Part shown: one piece after another, positions 22,479-33,942 of the stretch | Layout of the letters: each line of letters starts with the position of its first letter | How positions within the stretch are numbered: the first letter of the stretch is position 1 | Source of the DNA: Aphanomyces cochlioides | Lineage: Eukaryota > Oomycota > Saprolegniomycetes > Saprolegniales > Verrucalvaceae | NCBI GenBank assembly: GCA_019828595.1 | Contig: JAHQRK010000039.1 | Coordinates: 167,001 to 231,000 of the forward strand | Reading direction: 5' to 3' | DNA: 64,000 nucleotides | Notes under the pieces: model-generated | Database searches by the model: none | What the model was told of the DNA's origin: nothing | Seen by the model: only the letters and a program-made list of their open reading frames with translations | Translations under genes and position numbers: made by a program

Positions 22479-25400
22479 GTGACCATGGTTAAGAACACTA
22501 AAAATCAAGACAATGCCAATCTCACTCGCGCTGCCATACGTTTGCGAGAGATTAGAGCAGCTGAAACCGACGAGCAACGCGAAGCTCGCAAGGCAAAAGA
22601 TCGTGAAAGTAAGGCTCGAAAGCGTGCGGAAAAGCGTCAAGCTGACGAAGGAGGTGCAAGCGAGAGAAAGCGTCATGCAGAATCCGACAATGAAAATCTT
22701 CGTGTTGTCATCCCACGTCTGGAGGATGTCGTAGAAGAGTTGACGGATCAGTTGGAAAACACGCACCTACCTCCAGTTGATATTAATGTCCAATCAATTG
22801 TGCGCCGCGAACGCAATGCTATTCGTATGACATTGGCACGAGCAAATGAGACCACTGAAGCGTCTGATCATCGTCACGAGCTTGATGCTCAGAGACGGGC
22901 GGGCACAAGGTCTCAAGAAACGATCGACGAAGCTAATCAGCGGCGTGTATTGAATGCACTGCAAACCGCCAATGCAAGATCTGAACAAATATCTGAAGAA
23001 AATCGCAATCGTCGCAACGCTGAAGAGGTGGAATCAACAGCTAACATGACTCCTGAAGAAATTTGACGTCTTCGAGCCAGACAAAAGGCTAGAAGAGCAA
23101 AGAGACGTGTCAAGCAGTCGAAAACGTTTGAAGGTCTTGGATTACCAAATCCACCCGAAATGGATGTTGCGAGTATAAATGCTTTTCTGGACATTGGAAA
23201 GATGGGTCAAGCATGCACGTATTGTGGTGCACTTCTTTTTATGGATGAGCCCGATGGTCTTTGCTGCGGTAATGGAAAGGTTCGGTTGCCAACAATGCCT
23301 CCTGTTCCACCTACTTTGGATCTTCTTCTGTTTCAAAACACGAACATATCCAAATTGTTCAAGAAGTACATACGATTATACAATTCAGCATTTCAAATGA
23401 CGAGCTTTGGGGCCGACAAAGTTGATCGCTTGGGTCCTTTCATGCCAACATTTCGTATCCAGGGTCAAGTGTACCACAGAATGGGTTCACTGATTCCGCA
23501 GGAAGGTCAACCACCAAAGTACCTCCAGATCTATTTCACGGACAACAAGGACGAAGAGATTGCACATCAAATGCGGGCTTTGCGCTTAAAACCAGAGCAT
23601 CTCGAAATTATTGAACTTCTGCGGGATATGTTGCATGAGAACAACCACTTGGTGCGTGAGTTCAAGATCAAATTCAATGCTTTACAGCCTTCGCATCCGA
23701 GCAGACAAAACTCCTGAAGGAGAGCACGAAAGACGTTACAATGCTCCAACAACATCTGAAGTTGGTATCCTTTTGGCTGGCCAAAGTGGCACCTCCCGTG
23801 ATATTGTCATCGAACAACATGATGGACGACTAAGACGTATCAATGAACTTCATCAAGATTACGATTCATTGCAGTACCCTTTGATATTTTGGGAAGGTCG
23901 TAATAGCTATCACATTCGTATCCCCCAAATGGATCCACTCACTGGGCTTCCCACAACAAGGACTGTAACGTGCAAAGAATTTTACGCTTATCACTTAATG
24001 GTTCGCGAGGGTCAAACAAACCCTTTGCATTACTATCGAGATTTATTCAACCAGTTCCTCACGGATATGTATGCGAAAGTCGAAACCCAGCGTTTAAATT
24101 TCATACGGTACAGTCAATCAACCATCCGGGCTGAAGAATACGGTCAATTACGAGACTCTGTTCGTGGGGAAGGATTAGATCCCAATCAAGTTGGTACAAG
24201 AGTTATTTTACCATCGTCATTCATTGGAAGTCCACGACAAATGCAGCAGGATGCCCAAGATGGAATGGCATACGTTCGCAAGTTTGGAAGACCATGCCTT
24301 TTCTTAACATTTACGTGTAATCCTAAATGGCGTGAGGTCACTGAACACATTGATGGTCTAAACGCATTCGAACGCAATGAGTTGATTGCAAGGGTGTTTG
24401 AATTAAAGCTCAAAAACTTCATGAAGGTCACGATTGTTCTGTTTGGCCCACCCCAAGCCTATTTAGTAAGTGTCGAGTGGCAAAGGCGAGGACTGCCTCA
24501 TGCGCACATATTGCTGTGGCTGAAAGATAAGATTCGCCCCGATCAAATCGACCATATAATTAGTGCAGAAATACCCGACCCCGAACTCGAATCAGATCTT
24601 TACAAGACTGTAACAACTCAAATGATTTATGGACCCTGTGGCGCCGATAACCCCCTGGCTCCTTGCATGAAGAATGGAAAGTGTTCAAAACGTTTTCCGA
24701 AAGACTTTATCTCTGAAACTCGAACGGATGTCAACGGCTACCCCCTGTACAGACGACGAAGTCCTGAAGAGGGTGGGCAAACATTTGAAAAGAGGATAAA
24801 CCGGGAAACTACCATAACTGTCAACAACAGACACGTTGTACCTTATTGCCCTATTCTTTGCAAAATGTTTGACGCCCACATCAACGTTGAATATTGCCAC
24901 TCTGTCAAGGCGATCAAGTACATTTGCAAATACATTTACAAAGGAAGCGACAATGCAGTATTTCAAATAGCCAGTGCATCCAACACCGCTTCCAATGCAG
25001 CCAGTGCATCCAACAACGCTTCCAATGCAGCCAGTACATCCAACAACGCTTCCAACGCAGCCAGTACATCCAACAACGCTTCCAATGATGAAATTGCACA
25101 GTTCCAAGTTGGGAGATACATCAACAGCAACGAGGCAGCTTGGCGATTGCTTGGTTTTTCCATGCATCACCGCTACCCACCAATAACGCGTCTGGCAGTT
25201 CATCTGGAAAACTATCAAAGAGTATACTTTACTGCTGGGAGCGTTCAAAATGTCATTGACCATCCAAGGGACACAACCTTAACAGCATTTTTCAAGCTGA
25301 ATCAACATGACGAGTTTGCAAGAACTGTGCTATACCCTGACATTCCTGAGTTTTACACATGGGAAGACCGTGCAAGGAAGTGGAAAAAACGAGCCCAAGG

Positions 25401-26639
25401 GCAAGCTGTGGAAGGTCACCCAGGCATTAAGAGGACAGATACCATCGGTCGTGTTTACGCTGTCCATCCATCCAATCAACACTGTTTCTTTTTGCGTCTC
25501 TTACTGCACAACGTTGTGGGTCCAACTTCATTTGTTTCTCTTCGAACTGTGGATGGAATTGTTTGCCCATCGTATAAAGCTGCATGTGAACAGTTGGGAT
25601 TACTCCATAAAAAGGGTCTGGAAATGTTGAACGCTACATTGCAAGACTTACGAGATTCGAATGACATCATGGGCGGTGTCACAGTCATTTTAGCCGGTGA
25701 CTTTGGACAAACTTTGCCAATCATTGATCGCGGAACTGCTGCAGATGAGATTGACGCGTGTATGAAGCAATCGCAACTTTGGCATCATGTCGAAACGTTT
25801 AAGCTTATTACGAACATGAGAGCCTAGACAACCGGAGACCCCATGGTGCAGCAATTTTCAGATAATTTGCTCAAGATTGGAAATGGACAAGTTCCACATG
25901 ATGTTAACGGAAATATTCGACTACCTGAGGGTATTTCAAACCCAGTACAAGCTAAAACTGATCTCATGCAACAAGGCTACCCCGATCTACCACGAATGTG
26001 TCAGATGAATGATGAATACTATGAGTGGCTATGTGAAAGAGCCATACTGGCACCGAGAAATGATACTGTCAATGCCATCAATACGACAATTCAGGACACT
26101 TTACGAAATGCAACGGTCCAGTATAAGTCAATCGACAGGACAAAGTACGCTGAAGACGCAGTCAACTTTCCAATTGAGTTTTTAAACTCACAAGATTTGC
26201 CCGGTTCGCCCCAACATATCCTTAAGCTCAAAGTCGGGTCACCCATAACACACTACTTCGAAATCTCGATGCACCCCGACTTTGCAATGGAACAAGACTA
26301 TGCGTCACAGCACTCAAGCGTCATATGATCGAGGCCACTGTCCTTACAGGATGTGCAAAGAACACTACAGTCTTTATCCCTCGCATCCCCATTGACATCA
26401 AGAATATGCCATTTATTTTCACACGTACACAATTTCCCGTGCGCTTAGCATTTGCCATGACAGTCAACAAATCTCAAGGTCAGTCATTAAAGACTGTCGG
26501 TATTGACTTGGAAACGCCATGCTTTTCGCATGGTCAGCTATACGTCGCGTGCTCCCGAGTCGGATCGGGAAGAAATTCGTACGTATATGCCCCTGGCGGA
26601 TCAACCAAGAACGTAGTTCATACTCAAGTACAGTATTAG
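22479..26639 (+). pseudogene. Helitron Rep-helicase (RepHel), internally deleted
   Basis: Remnant of the Helitron replication initiator/helicase. The N-terminal part (22479 on) is a charged, Arg/Glu-rich region, interrupted by an in-frame TGA at 23064-23066. A cysteine cluster CTYCGALLF and CCGNGKVRLP follows, then a frameshift near 23690. The Helitron_like_N Rep domain is well preserved: FLTFTCNPKW, the HUH motif in RGLPHAHILLWL and the paired tyrosines in IKYICKYIYKG. The helicase is damaged: after SYKAACEQLGLL (about 25605) the sequence jumps to HKKGLEMLNATLQDL, so the Walker A region is deleted. Motif II survives (LAGDFGQTLPI), as do VNKSQGQSL and the arginine-finger motif [11 protein letters not shown]. 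There is another in-frame stop at 25825-25827 and a frameshift near 26300. It cannot encode an active protein. Confidence 0.9.
24970..25089 (+). repeat. Four 30-bp in-frame repeats inside Rep domain
   Basis: Four consecutive 30-bp units beginning GCCAGTGCATCCAACA encode a low-complexity Ala/Ser/Asn linker (ASASNNASNA-like). They lie between the catalytic tyrosine motif and QFQVGRYINSNEAAWR. Confidence 0.85.
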
Positions 26640-28639
26640 ACGAATAAGTACTTAATGTCGATTTAGCATTCGTAATCAACTTCGGTCGTTATGTTCGTGT
26701 TCTTCCATCGACGATAAATCACTTCACAAAGATGCACCGCATACCAAACAATTTAGTCTTACGTATATTCTCCATAGGGCGTATTACACACTATAGATGG
26801 CTTCTTTAGTTCGCCAAGCTGAGATTACATGTCTCTCAAATAATGTGCAGGACAGATACAATCAAGCAAGAACCATACATGATGAACTATACCCTTGGAA
26901 AAATCGTGAACACTAACTTTTCCAGTCATCCTATCCTTCTTGCCAAGCAAATCATACATCAGTTTCACTATCAGACTTGGGTAGATACATGGCAGTCAGC
27001 GGAGTGACGTCACTGAAGCAATACTTCCATTGCTTCTCTCCGATTTAATTCAACTTTAAATCATTAACAATGCACCTCTTTCATAGTAATTTATCTAGCA
27101 GTCATGCATTGGGAAGGTACAATTGAAAACATGAGGATGCGACCACACGCGCTATATCATCGAGACCTTTATAGAGACTTTCTTTGGTCCGTCGGACGAA
27201 GCTGCGTTAATGAGTTGTTGACGCTTGCCGTCCATAATTATCTTCAACATCATCAACCACATCAATCATACATATTCAGCTCTTCTTGCACTTCCACCTG
27301 CAGAGTCGTCTCAAGTCACAATACAAGAACTACATTGCGCCTACATAAGTACTACATTACGTTAAGATGAGTGATACATTGCCATAACCTGATACAAACG
27401 AATCTGCTACAGCACTTTTGCGTCAAATCAATTGAAGGATATGTGCACGTTATTGAATCATTAGTTGGGTTAACTAAACTGTGAAGGTCAATGCCTCATT
27501 TGACTGTCATGCCATCATGTTTCCCATATTCGTTCAGAGAAGCTTACTAAGATACTAAGGAAATTGAAATGCACAGCTGATAAAGCCAATCTCTTCGATT
27601 AGTGCTCTACTTTTCCGAAGTATACTCTATGGGGCACTCCATTTCAAAACTCTTTTGGTAGAAGAAAAACTGCCTTAGACTTTACTTCATTTCCTTCATT
27701 TGAAAACACTTAAGGTAGAGGCAAAAACTGCCTTAGGTTTAAATACATATAAGTGTTCAGACAATGTATTAATAAGCTGCGAAAATCAATTCAGTAAGTC
27801 TACTTAAAGCTAAATGACTTCTGGGATGATAATGCAGTATATTGAAGTTAGTAAGTATTGGAGACGCGTGGATCGTTGAAGCATTCCTGGAAAATTACAC
27901 CCCGTCAACTCTCCTTGCCCCCCCCGAGCGAAGCCGGGTCAAAGGCACTAGTCTATATACTTAAAGGTGAAAGTCTGTTTGTGTGTCTGTGCACTTTGAG
28001 GTGTCCGTCCGGTAGCGCCAAATACATTGGACAAAACAAACCCTTTTTTTCGATCTTCGATTCAATGGACAAAATGTTGACTTTCAACCAACCAGTAGCA
28101 TTCCAGCAGATCAATTTTGGGATGGTCGTCACCCGTCGTAAGATTGGATAAAAGGAGGGCTGACAATAGCACGACGAAACTAATTTTAGGTGCGTCATCA
28201 GCTTTACAAATTTAGATTGGTCGTCACGTAAACCATCCTCCCGCAAATATCACTGTCCGCAGTGATAACCTCATTCCAAGGAGGCACCTGTATCGAAGAA
28301 AATCTTTATGAGGTCATAGTGATCCATGACCTGCTAAAGAAGAGGTTTTCACCACTTGCTCTGACAGCAAGTCACAGTCGCAGCGAGCAGAAAGGCACAC
28401 ATGACCAGCACAACCACAAGAAGTACAGTGCACCATGTTCAGCGAGCAGTGAAAAACCTTTTATTTAGGTTTTATTATTAATTATTCTTCGCCTAAATTC
28501 AGATATTCCTATACTTCAAAAACCAATTTAGGTTTAATGTGTTTTTTTACAAAGACTGCACCCATCATCTCAGCTGTCGTCACGTACAGCGACGAGGGGT
28601 CAAATTATTTTAAAATTTCGCACCAATATATATTTTGAC

Positions 28640-28760
28640 AAAATTAAAGGTGAAAGTCTGTTTGTGTGTCTGTGCAATTTTCGGTGTCCGTCCGGTAGCG
28701 CCAAATACATTGGACAAAACAAACTATTTTTTTCGATCTTCAAATTTTCAATGGACAAAA
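28640..28760 (+). repeat. Internal duplicate of Helitron 5' terminus
   Basis: TTAAAGGTGAAAGTCTG, TTTGTGTGTCTGTGCA and GTGTCCGTCCGGTAGCGCC repeat the sequence at 27960-28020 almost exactly, but without the leading TCTATATA. It is therefore a truncated third Helitron start. Confidence 0.75.
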
Positions 28761-29289
28761 TGTTGACTTGGCCAGTAGCATTACAGTAGGTAGATCAATT
28801 TTGGGATGGTCGTCATCCGTCGTCAGATTACAATTGTTATAACAGGAGGGGTGATGTTGTCACGACGAAATACTTTACAGGTCAGGTTTAATCAATACTA
28901 ATTTCGATGGGTCGTCGTGTAAACCATCCCAAGTCAAGGAGGGGTGAGTGTATACTCCCCGGGGGAAATCCATAGGGGAAGGTTTGGCAAATGATGGGAG
29001 GAATTTTTTGAAGGAACATCACATGAAAAGAGTATGTTAGGCTTAGCTCGAAATGTCTATAGACTCGCCGGGAAAAGCTTGGAGAGATTGCTGTTGCTTT
29101 GTCCATATTCAGCGTGGATAGAAATCCATTTATATCCTCTAAACATCCTGGGAAAAATAGAAAGCTCTCGCAATACTATCTGTGATATCTCAGAAAGCGT
29201 ATTCTGTGCCGTCTCAAAACCTCGGCGAAGGCTAGGTACGGATTAAGAAGAGGCAACAGAGACCCCCCAGCGAGACTCAGCTATGATTA

Positions 29290-29607
29290 CAGTATCTCCT
29301 CGATTTTCGCGTAAGCCATCAATGAATATACTGTCAAACTCGATTATTATTAAATATTGAGGTTGCGAATTCAAAATGTAAATCATCAGGGACAATATGT
29401 CGTCAAAAGCAGCTCAAAATTTACTTCAGCGCAATCAGGAGCGTCGCGCTATCGAGCGCGTTAACGCTATTCCGGACTTATTGAATGACTAGAAACTCGG
29501 CTCAGCGATATATTCTGTTGGAAATACTCTCATAATTGATACGCAGAAGAGCTTATATACTCTAACAATAAATACTTTTGGAGTGCGCGAAAATCGAGGA
29601 GGCACTG
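29290..29607. mobile_element. 318-bp TA-flanked MITE with pogo-like TIR
   Basis: 22-bp terminal inverted repeats (29290-29311 and 29586-29607) begin CAGT, share CTCCTCGATTTTCGCG and differ at two positions. TA flanks both sides (29288-29289, 29608-29609). A 31-codon frame at about 29397-29492, MSSKAAQNLLQRNQERRAI..., may be a truncated transposase N-terminus. It is nested in Helitron 2. Confidence 0.75.
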
Positions 29608-29701
29608 TACAAACCGTAAGCTAGAAGAATAAATTCTAGCATTTCGCCTACCAACAAACACTTCAAACCCCGGGCGAAGCCGGGTAGCTCAGCTAGTACT
29701 A

Positions 29702-31475
29702 CTCTGTCCCGGAAAGTTTCTCTAGTATGTTTTTTTTGGTGTCCCGAAATGATCTTCCGCTTTTATATTTCTATAATAAAACGAAGTGAAAATGAAAAGT
29801 ATATTCAAAACAAGTTAAAGCTCGTAGAATTCAACATCGTGAGGAATCCCAAGATTGTTGAACGTGGAGCACAATTCATGGACCGCCATTTCATCTTCCT
29901 TGCGGGCATACATTTCAGTGAGTAAGTCTTGAGCATTCTCGGCAATGGATATGGGCACAAGTTCAGGATCTCCAAAAGAGCCGTCGCGGCGAGCCTGAGC
30001 TTTTCCAGAGTGAGGAATTTTGAATTCATTGCCACCTCCATTTTCCATGATTGCTCGCATGACACAACGCAGGGTCGCAAAATTGTTCTGCAACTTTTCG
30101 GAAGACAGCTCGTTGAAAGCATCTTCAACAGCAGTGACCAATTCATCCACATTTCGTGCAACTTTGCGATATTGCAAAGTTTGGATCGAGTTGAAAAAAC
30201 CCAGATCTAATATATTTAAATCTGGGCTTTTTGGTGGTTGATTTGACATCGTGATATTCCAACCATCAGCCTTGCAAGCCTCTGTCACATTCGGATCGCT
30301 CAAACAGACATGCACCGGCGCATTATCTTGCTGGATGACAACAGAACGAGTTGACCCGGCAGGCCATTTGGACTTGATGGCGGGGATAACTTTTTCAATC
30401 AAAGTAGCACGGTAAACCGACCTTGTGACTGACACAGGCACGGTAATAAGGGTACCCTTTGGACGATTTTTACTTGAGCGTGCAGCTGGTTGGCGCTCAA
30501 TAAAAGGCCATATGCCTATTTTGCCATCGAAAAACACACCAGTCAATTCATCGACTCTTGGTTCTGCAACTGCCGCCAGGAACATGATCTTTGGTATAAA
30601 TCGCTGGTTGTGAATCGTCCTAACAGGACCCGTTTCGTCAGGGAGGAGGTATATCTTCTGGTCAATCTTGGCAAGGTAAAACCACTTTTCGTCCACGTGG
30701 ACGACATTGTTTAATGGTTTAAATGTGTAGTCAAGTGAGCCTTCAAACGGAACAAGATGGGCCAACGCAAACTCCAATCGTTGTTTATGGTGTTCATTTG
30801 TGAGACGTGGCTTGAGTCGATTTGTAGTGCAGCGCAAAAATCCGGCCTTCTTTGCACGGTGGAGTATTGTCTAAACAATTCCCGTTTCCTCAGCTAGCGT
30901 TCTCAAATTCTGGCGGAGATGGAATGACACCTTTCGAACGCGAGACTGTATTTCTGTCGGTGTCATTCCCTTTCGGCCAGAATTTGACTTTATCTTGCTG
31001 GTAATTGCAGCCAAGGGTGTTCCATTGTTAAGTCCCATCTTGTACATCTTCCAAAGGTCAGCAATAGTTCTAGTTGAACGGCAATATTTCACTGCAACTT
31101 GCTTGAGAGCACCACGATTGAGTTTGCCTTCGGCTTGCATGGCAGATAATTCAGCACAAATGACGATTTTGTCGTCGTCAGACAAATTCGGACCCTTCTT
31201 GCCCATGACAGTCGTCGGAAATTGCAATGGGGTAAAAGTGGCTTTGTCCACTTCTCAGCAATTGATTGGCCAAAAAATTATTTATTGTTCGATATGATTG
31301 GTCCATTTTGGATAATGTGTCTTGCCTCGAAATGACTGACTCTGGCGACCATGAGCAATACTGTTGCAATTATTGGCAGAAATACTTTGATATCCATCAA
31401 TTGCGCTCAATTACATTGAAAAATGGCCTTAATTTGGACCAATTACACTAAGTGGAAAAACATTTCGGGACAGAG
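29702..31475. mobile_element. Mariner-type transposon with TA target duplication
   Basis: The ends start CTCTGTCCCGGAAAG on the left and CTCTGTCCCGAAATG on the right (read inward), flanked by TA at 29700-29701 and 31476-31477. The extended flank TACTA...TAGTA is also symmetrical. A single transposase frame lies on the minus strand. The left end is five bases from the Helitron 2 3' terminus. Confidence 0.85.
29815..31251 (-). pseudogene. Mariner-like transposase with one nonsense codon
   Basis: Plant/oomycete-style mariner transposase, essentially full length in one reading frame. The N-terminal helix-turn-helix region reads KQVAVKYCRSTRTIADLWKM. The catalytic domain has VHVDEKWFYL (first Asp), VIQQDNAPVH (second Asp) and QPPKSPDLNILDLGFF (third Asp), with 34 residues between the second and third. 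YLLPDETGPVRTIHNQRF and IPKIMFLAAVAEPR match the family. The only lesion is an in-frame TAG at 30871-30873, between TLAEETGIV and TILHRAKKAGFLR. ATG at 31206 (MGKKGPNLSDDDK) is the more likely start, and 31251 is an in-frame alternative. Apart from the stop codon it looks recent. Confidence 0.9.
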
Positions 31476-32875
31476 TAGTACATTATTTAAATGTGACCAA
31501 ACATTTTATATTTAGCTTACAATTTAATAAAATATTCATCTATTTATAATTTAAGCTTATGGCTAAATTGACGGATATTGCACCATTCGAATGCCCGTCG
31601 ACTTTGAATGGTCGGGCAGACCACTTGCGTGTCTGCTTGCCTGCAAATAGGCTCCAGTTTAGCCTCACTTGTGCGAAGTTCTCACATTCAGGTCGAACTA
31701 CGGACTGTACGAGAGTTAGTGCGATTATAATTGCAGCAGCATGGACTATTATAATTGGTAGGAATATAGAAAATAAGCCAATCAATATTATTTTTGTAGT
31801 TTTAATGTGTCCAATCAGTGAGCGGAATGTGCGATCCAAGCATGAAAGGTCGTGGATGGCATTGACGAGTGTGATTTTGAGCTATTCAAGTCATCTCTTC
31901 ATAACAACAAGAACAAAGCATGTGGAGATCGAGTTGAAGAAATGGCGCACTTTCGGTACTTATAGGGCCTTTTGGGGACAATGGGGCTTTGAAGGCTTGG
32001 ATCCCCTGGGTTTGAAGTGTAGCAGGCGAACACTTTCATAGAGAATGAGCGTCCGGTCGACCAGAGAGGATCAAGAGGCATATACGCATTGTTTGGGTAT
32101 GTTCGATGCAATATACTGTCAATCCATCGACATCATTCCAAGTACTTGCTTAAAATACGGGCCTCTGAGCCGTTCCTCAGTGCTCACATCAGACCAACGA
32201 CAGCCTTAACTATGTGACATTGAACGAGGGGGAACATTTTGTCTCGCAGTCGAACAAATCCTTGCGTGCTCCTCAGACCCATCCCTAGCATTGTCCAAAT
32301 ATTATGATCCGCAGTCCTCGCGCCAATGTTTACGATCTATGCTGTCAAACCTTGTAGCCTGATCGCCTGTCGCCAACTTGTAAGCTAGACAAAGAATCGT
32401 TGAATCCGATCAGCGACCAGTAGGATAGCTGTCGATGGTAGTGCACACGACTTCCATTGCTACAATCACGACTGTCGTCGTACGCACGATCACATCTCTC
32501 AAGAAATCTCTGTCGGTCTCCATCATAGAGCTCCAACAACTCTCGTGTGCTTGGACTTCTTCCACTCTAACAACAACGTCATCGAGATCTTCTTTCCACC
32601 GCCACTTGCTTCAAGTTTCAACTTTTTTCCAAGTTGACATGGAAGTTCGATATTTTCGCGCATACTGTACAACTTGTTTTCAAGGTCACCGGACATGGCG
32701 TTGGAATGCGCTCTTCTGGTGCTGATCCGATCGATTGAGTACTCTTTGGATTTGTCAAACGGAGTGGCATGAGTTTACTCGAATCTATAGCCACATACGC
32801 GCAGAGACAATGCGATTACTGTTCGGTGATGAGTGCTCAGGACACAGTTGACGTTCACTCCTCTTCTTTGTTATG

Positions 32876-33460
32876 TCTACATTTTATACTTGAAGTTTGT
32901 ATACCCAAAGTATTTAGACTGGAAATACATCAGTGTACTACCAGTGAGCGACGTCTAAAGCCGCCAACTTTCAAATATACACGGAGGTCTGCAAACTGGA
33001 AAAGGTGAATATGGCACCAATCGAGATGAATTCAAAGAGCCATTCGACGTGGAAAATAAGGCCATGGTGTTCTGTCAACTCGACACTGGGAAATTGAAAA
33101 AGAGTCAGAGCCAATCAAATATAAGTATTAGGATATTGCAAAAGAGGTTCGACCAATCAAATCTCTTTTTTATATCAGAGACTGCTCCAAATAATCGCTT
33201 TTGATTGGCTCGGACTCCTTGACATGCACCATCATGTTAATTACGTTGGCGGATTATTACACATGAGCCTTCTTTTCGAACGACTCTTCTATAGGAATAG
33301 ATCTCGATATACGCCATAATCGCTTATCCCACCGAGGAGACACTCGTGTATACTTGCTGGAAAGTTTATCGCTTCAGGACGGACACAAAGACCTCGTTCA
33401 CTGTTAATATATTTCCAGTCTCGATAATTACGTATACAAATTTCAAGTATAAAGTAGAGA
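32876..33460. repeat. Diverged fold-back repeat, about 110-bp arms
   Basis: The left arm (32876-32986) and the complement of the right arm (33342-33460) share TTTATACTTGAA, TTTGTATAC, GACTGGAAATA, CAGTGA and ATACACG blocks in the same order. The 355-bp loop contains the CCAAT triplet. It is possibly a MITE relic. Confidence 0.6.
33111..33208. promoter_or_regulatory. CCAAT-box triplet
   Basis: CCAATC occurs at 33111 and 33153, and GATTGGC at 33203. Each is followed by similar A/T-rich flanks (AGCCAATCAAAT, GACCAATCAAAT). Role is inferred. Confidence 0.3.
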
Positions 33461-33942
33461 CAAATTAAAAACATGAGTCGCATATTTGACTCGGACGGCG
33501 CCATTTTTGACAAAATGTTTCGACTTGTGGAGGTTGACCAGCTGGACGACATGATGGCGCAACTAATCCCACTTGTTGACTTTGTGGATCGTTTCACTGC
33601 GCTACCAGTAGTAGGGAGAGAGACCTTCTTTGCGCTTCTTTCCCACCGCAAGAGCATGTCGACTATCATCCCAAAGTGCCAACTTTCACACTCTCAAATG
33701 TCCATTTGATGACAAGTCGATGCGTTGGAGGGAGCGAAGAGAGCTGGCTTGTCTTGCTGCAGAGGAAACGAGGGCTCAATCAAAGCAAGTTGTCGATTTC
33801 GTTGATTGTGCTGGGGGATTTGATCACAACGACCGAGTCATCCTGGGGAAATGATGACTCCCCAGCGACTTTGGCGAGAGCTCTCTATGTAGAACGCAAC
33901 GGGGGGAAGACTAAATAAAACATCTATTCACCGACGGATATC

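Larger units (their letters stand above)
21741..27951 (+). mobile_element. Helitron 1 (6.2 kb, degenerate autonomous type)
   Basis: A rolling-circle transposon. The proposed 5' end, TCTACTACTATGTAAA, begins at 21741 after an A, followed by AAAGTCTGTGTGTCTGTGCA, which matches the 5' end of Helitron 2. The 3' end is a short GC hairpin (CCCCGAGCGAAGCCGGG, 27922-27938) followed 9 bp later by CTAG (27948-27951), then T. This fits the TC...CTRR structure and A/T insertion rule. It contains the RepHel gene remnant at 22479-26639. The stretch 26640-27900 is AT-rich without a gene. Confidence 0.8.
27952..29696 (+). mobile_element. Helitron 2 (non-autonomous), abutting Helitron 1
   Basis: The 5' end TCTATATACTTAAAGG starts at 27952, directly after the CTAG of Helitron 1. 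The 3' end has the hairpin CCCGGGCGAAGCCGGG (29669-29684) and ends CTAG at 29693-29696, followed by T. The interior 28260-28640 resembles 22176-22395 of Helitron 1 (for example GTCAAATTATTTTAA and CACCAATATATATTTTGACA), so it derives from the same family. It has no RepHel gene. A second copy of the 5' terminal sequence begins inside at about 28640, and a pogo-type MITE is nested at 29290-29607. Confidence 0.75.
31478..33942. other. Long spacer without recognised gene
   Basis: It contains scattered CCAAT motifs, a diverged inverted repeat (32876-33460) and short frames (31559-32041, 33473-33709) with no recognisable domain. Pattern suggests old repeats. Confidence 0.45.

Noticed and set aside
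22000..31500. CRISPR-like or retroviral interpretation of the repeats in the Helitron block
   Set aside because: Repeats are few, long and terminal, with Helitron/MITE end structure. No reverse transcriptase, integrase, LTR or spacer array was seen anywhere in the window.
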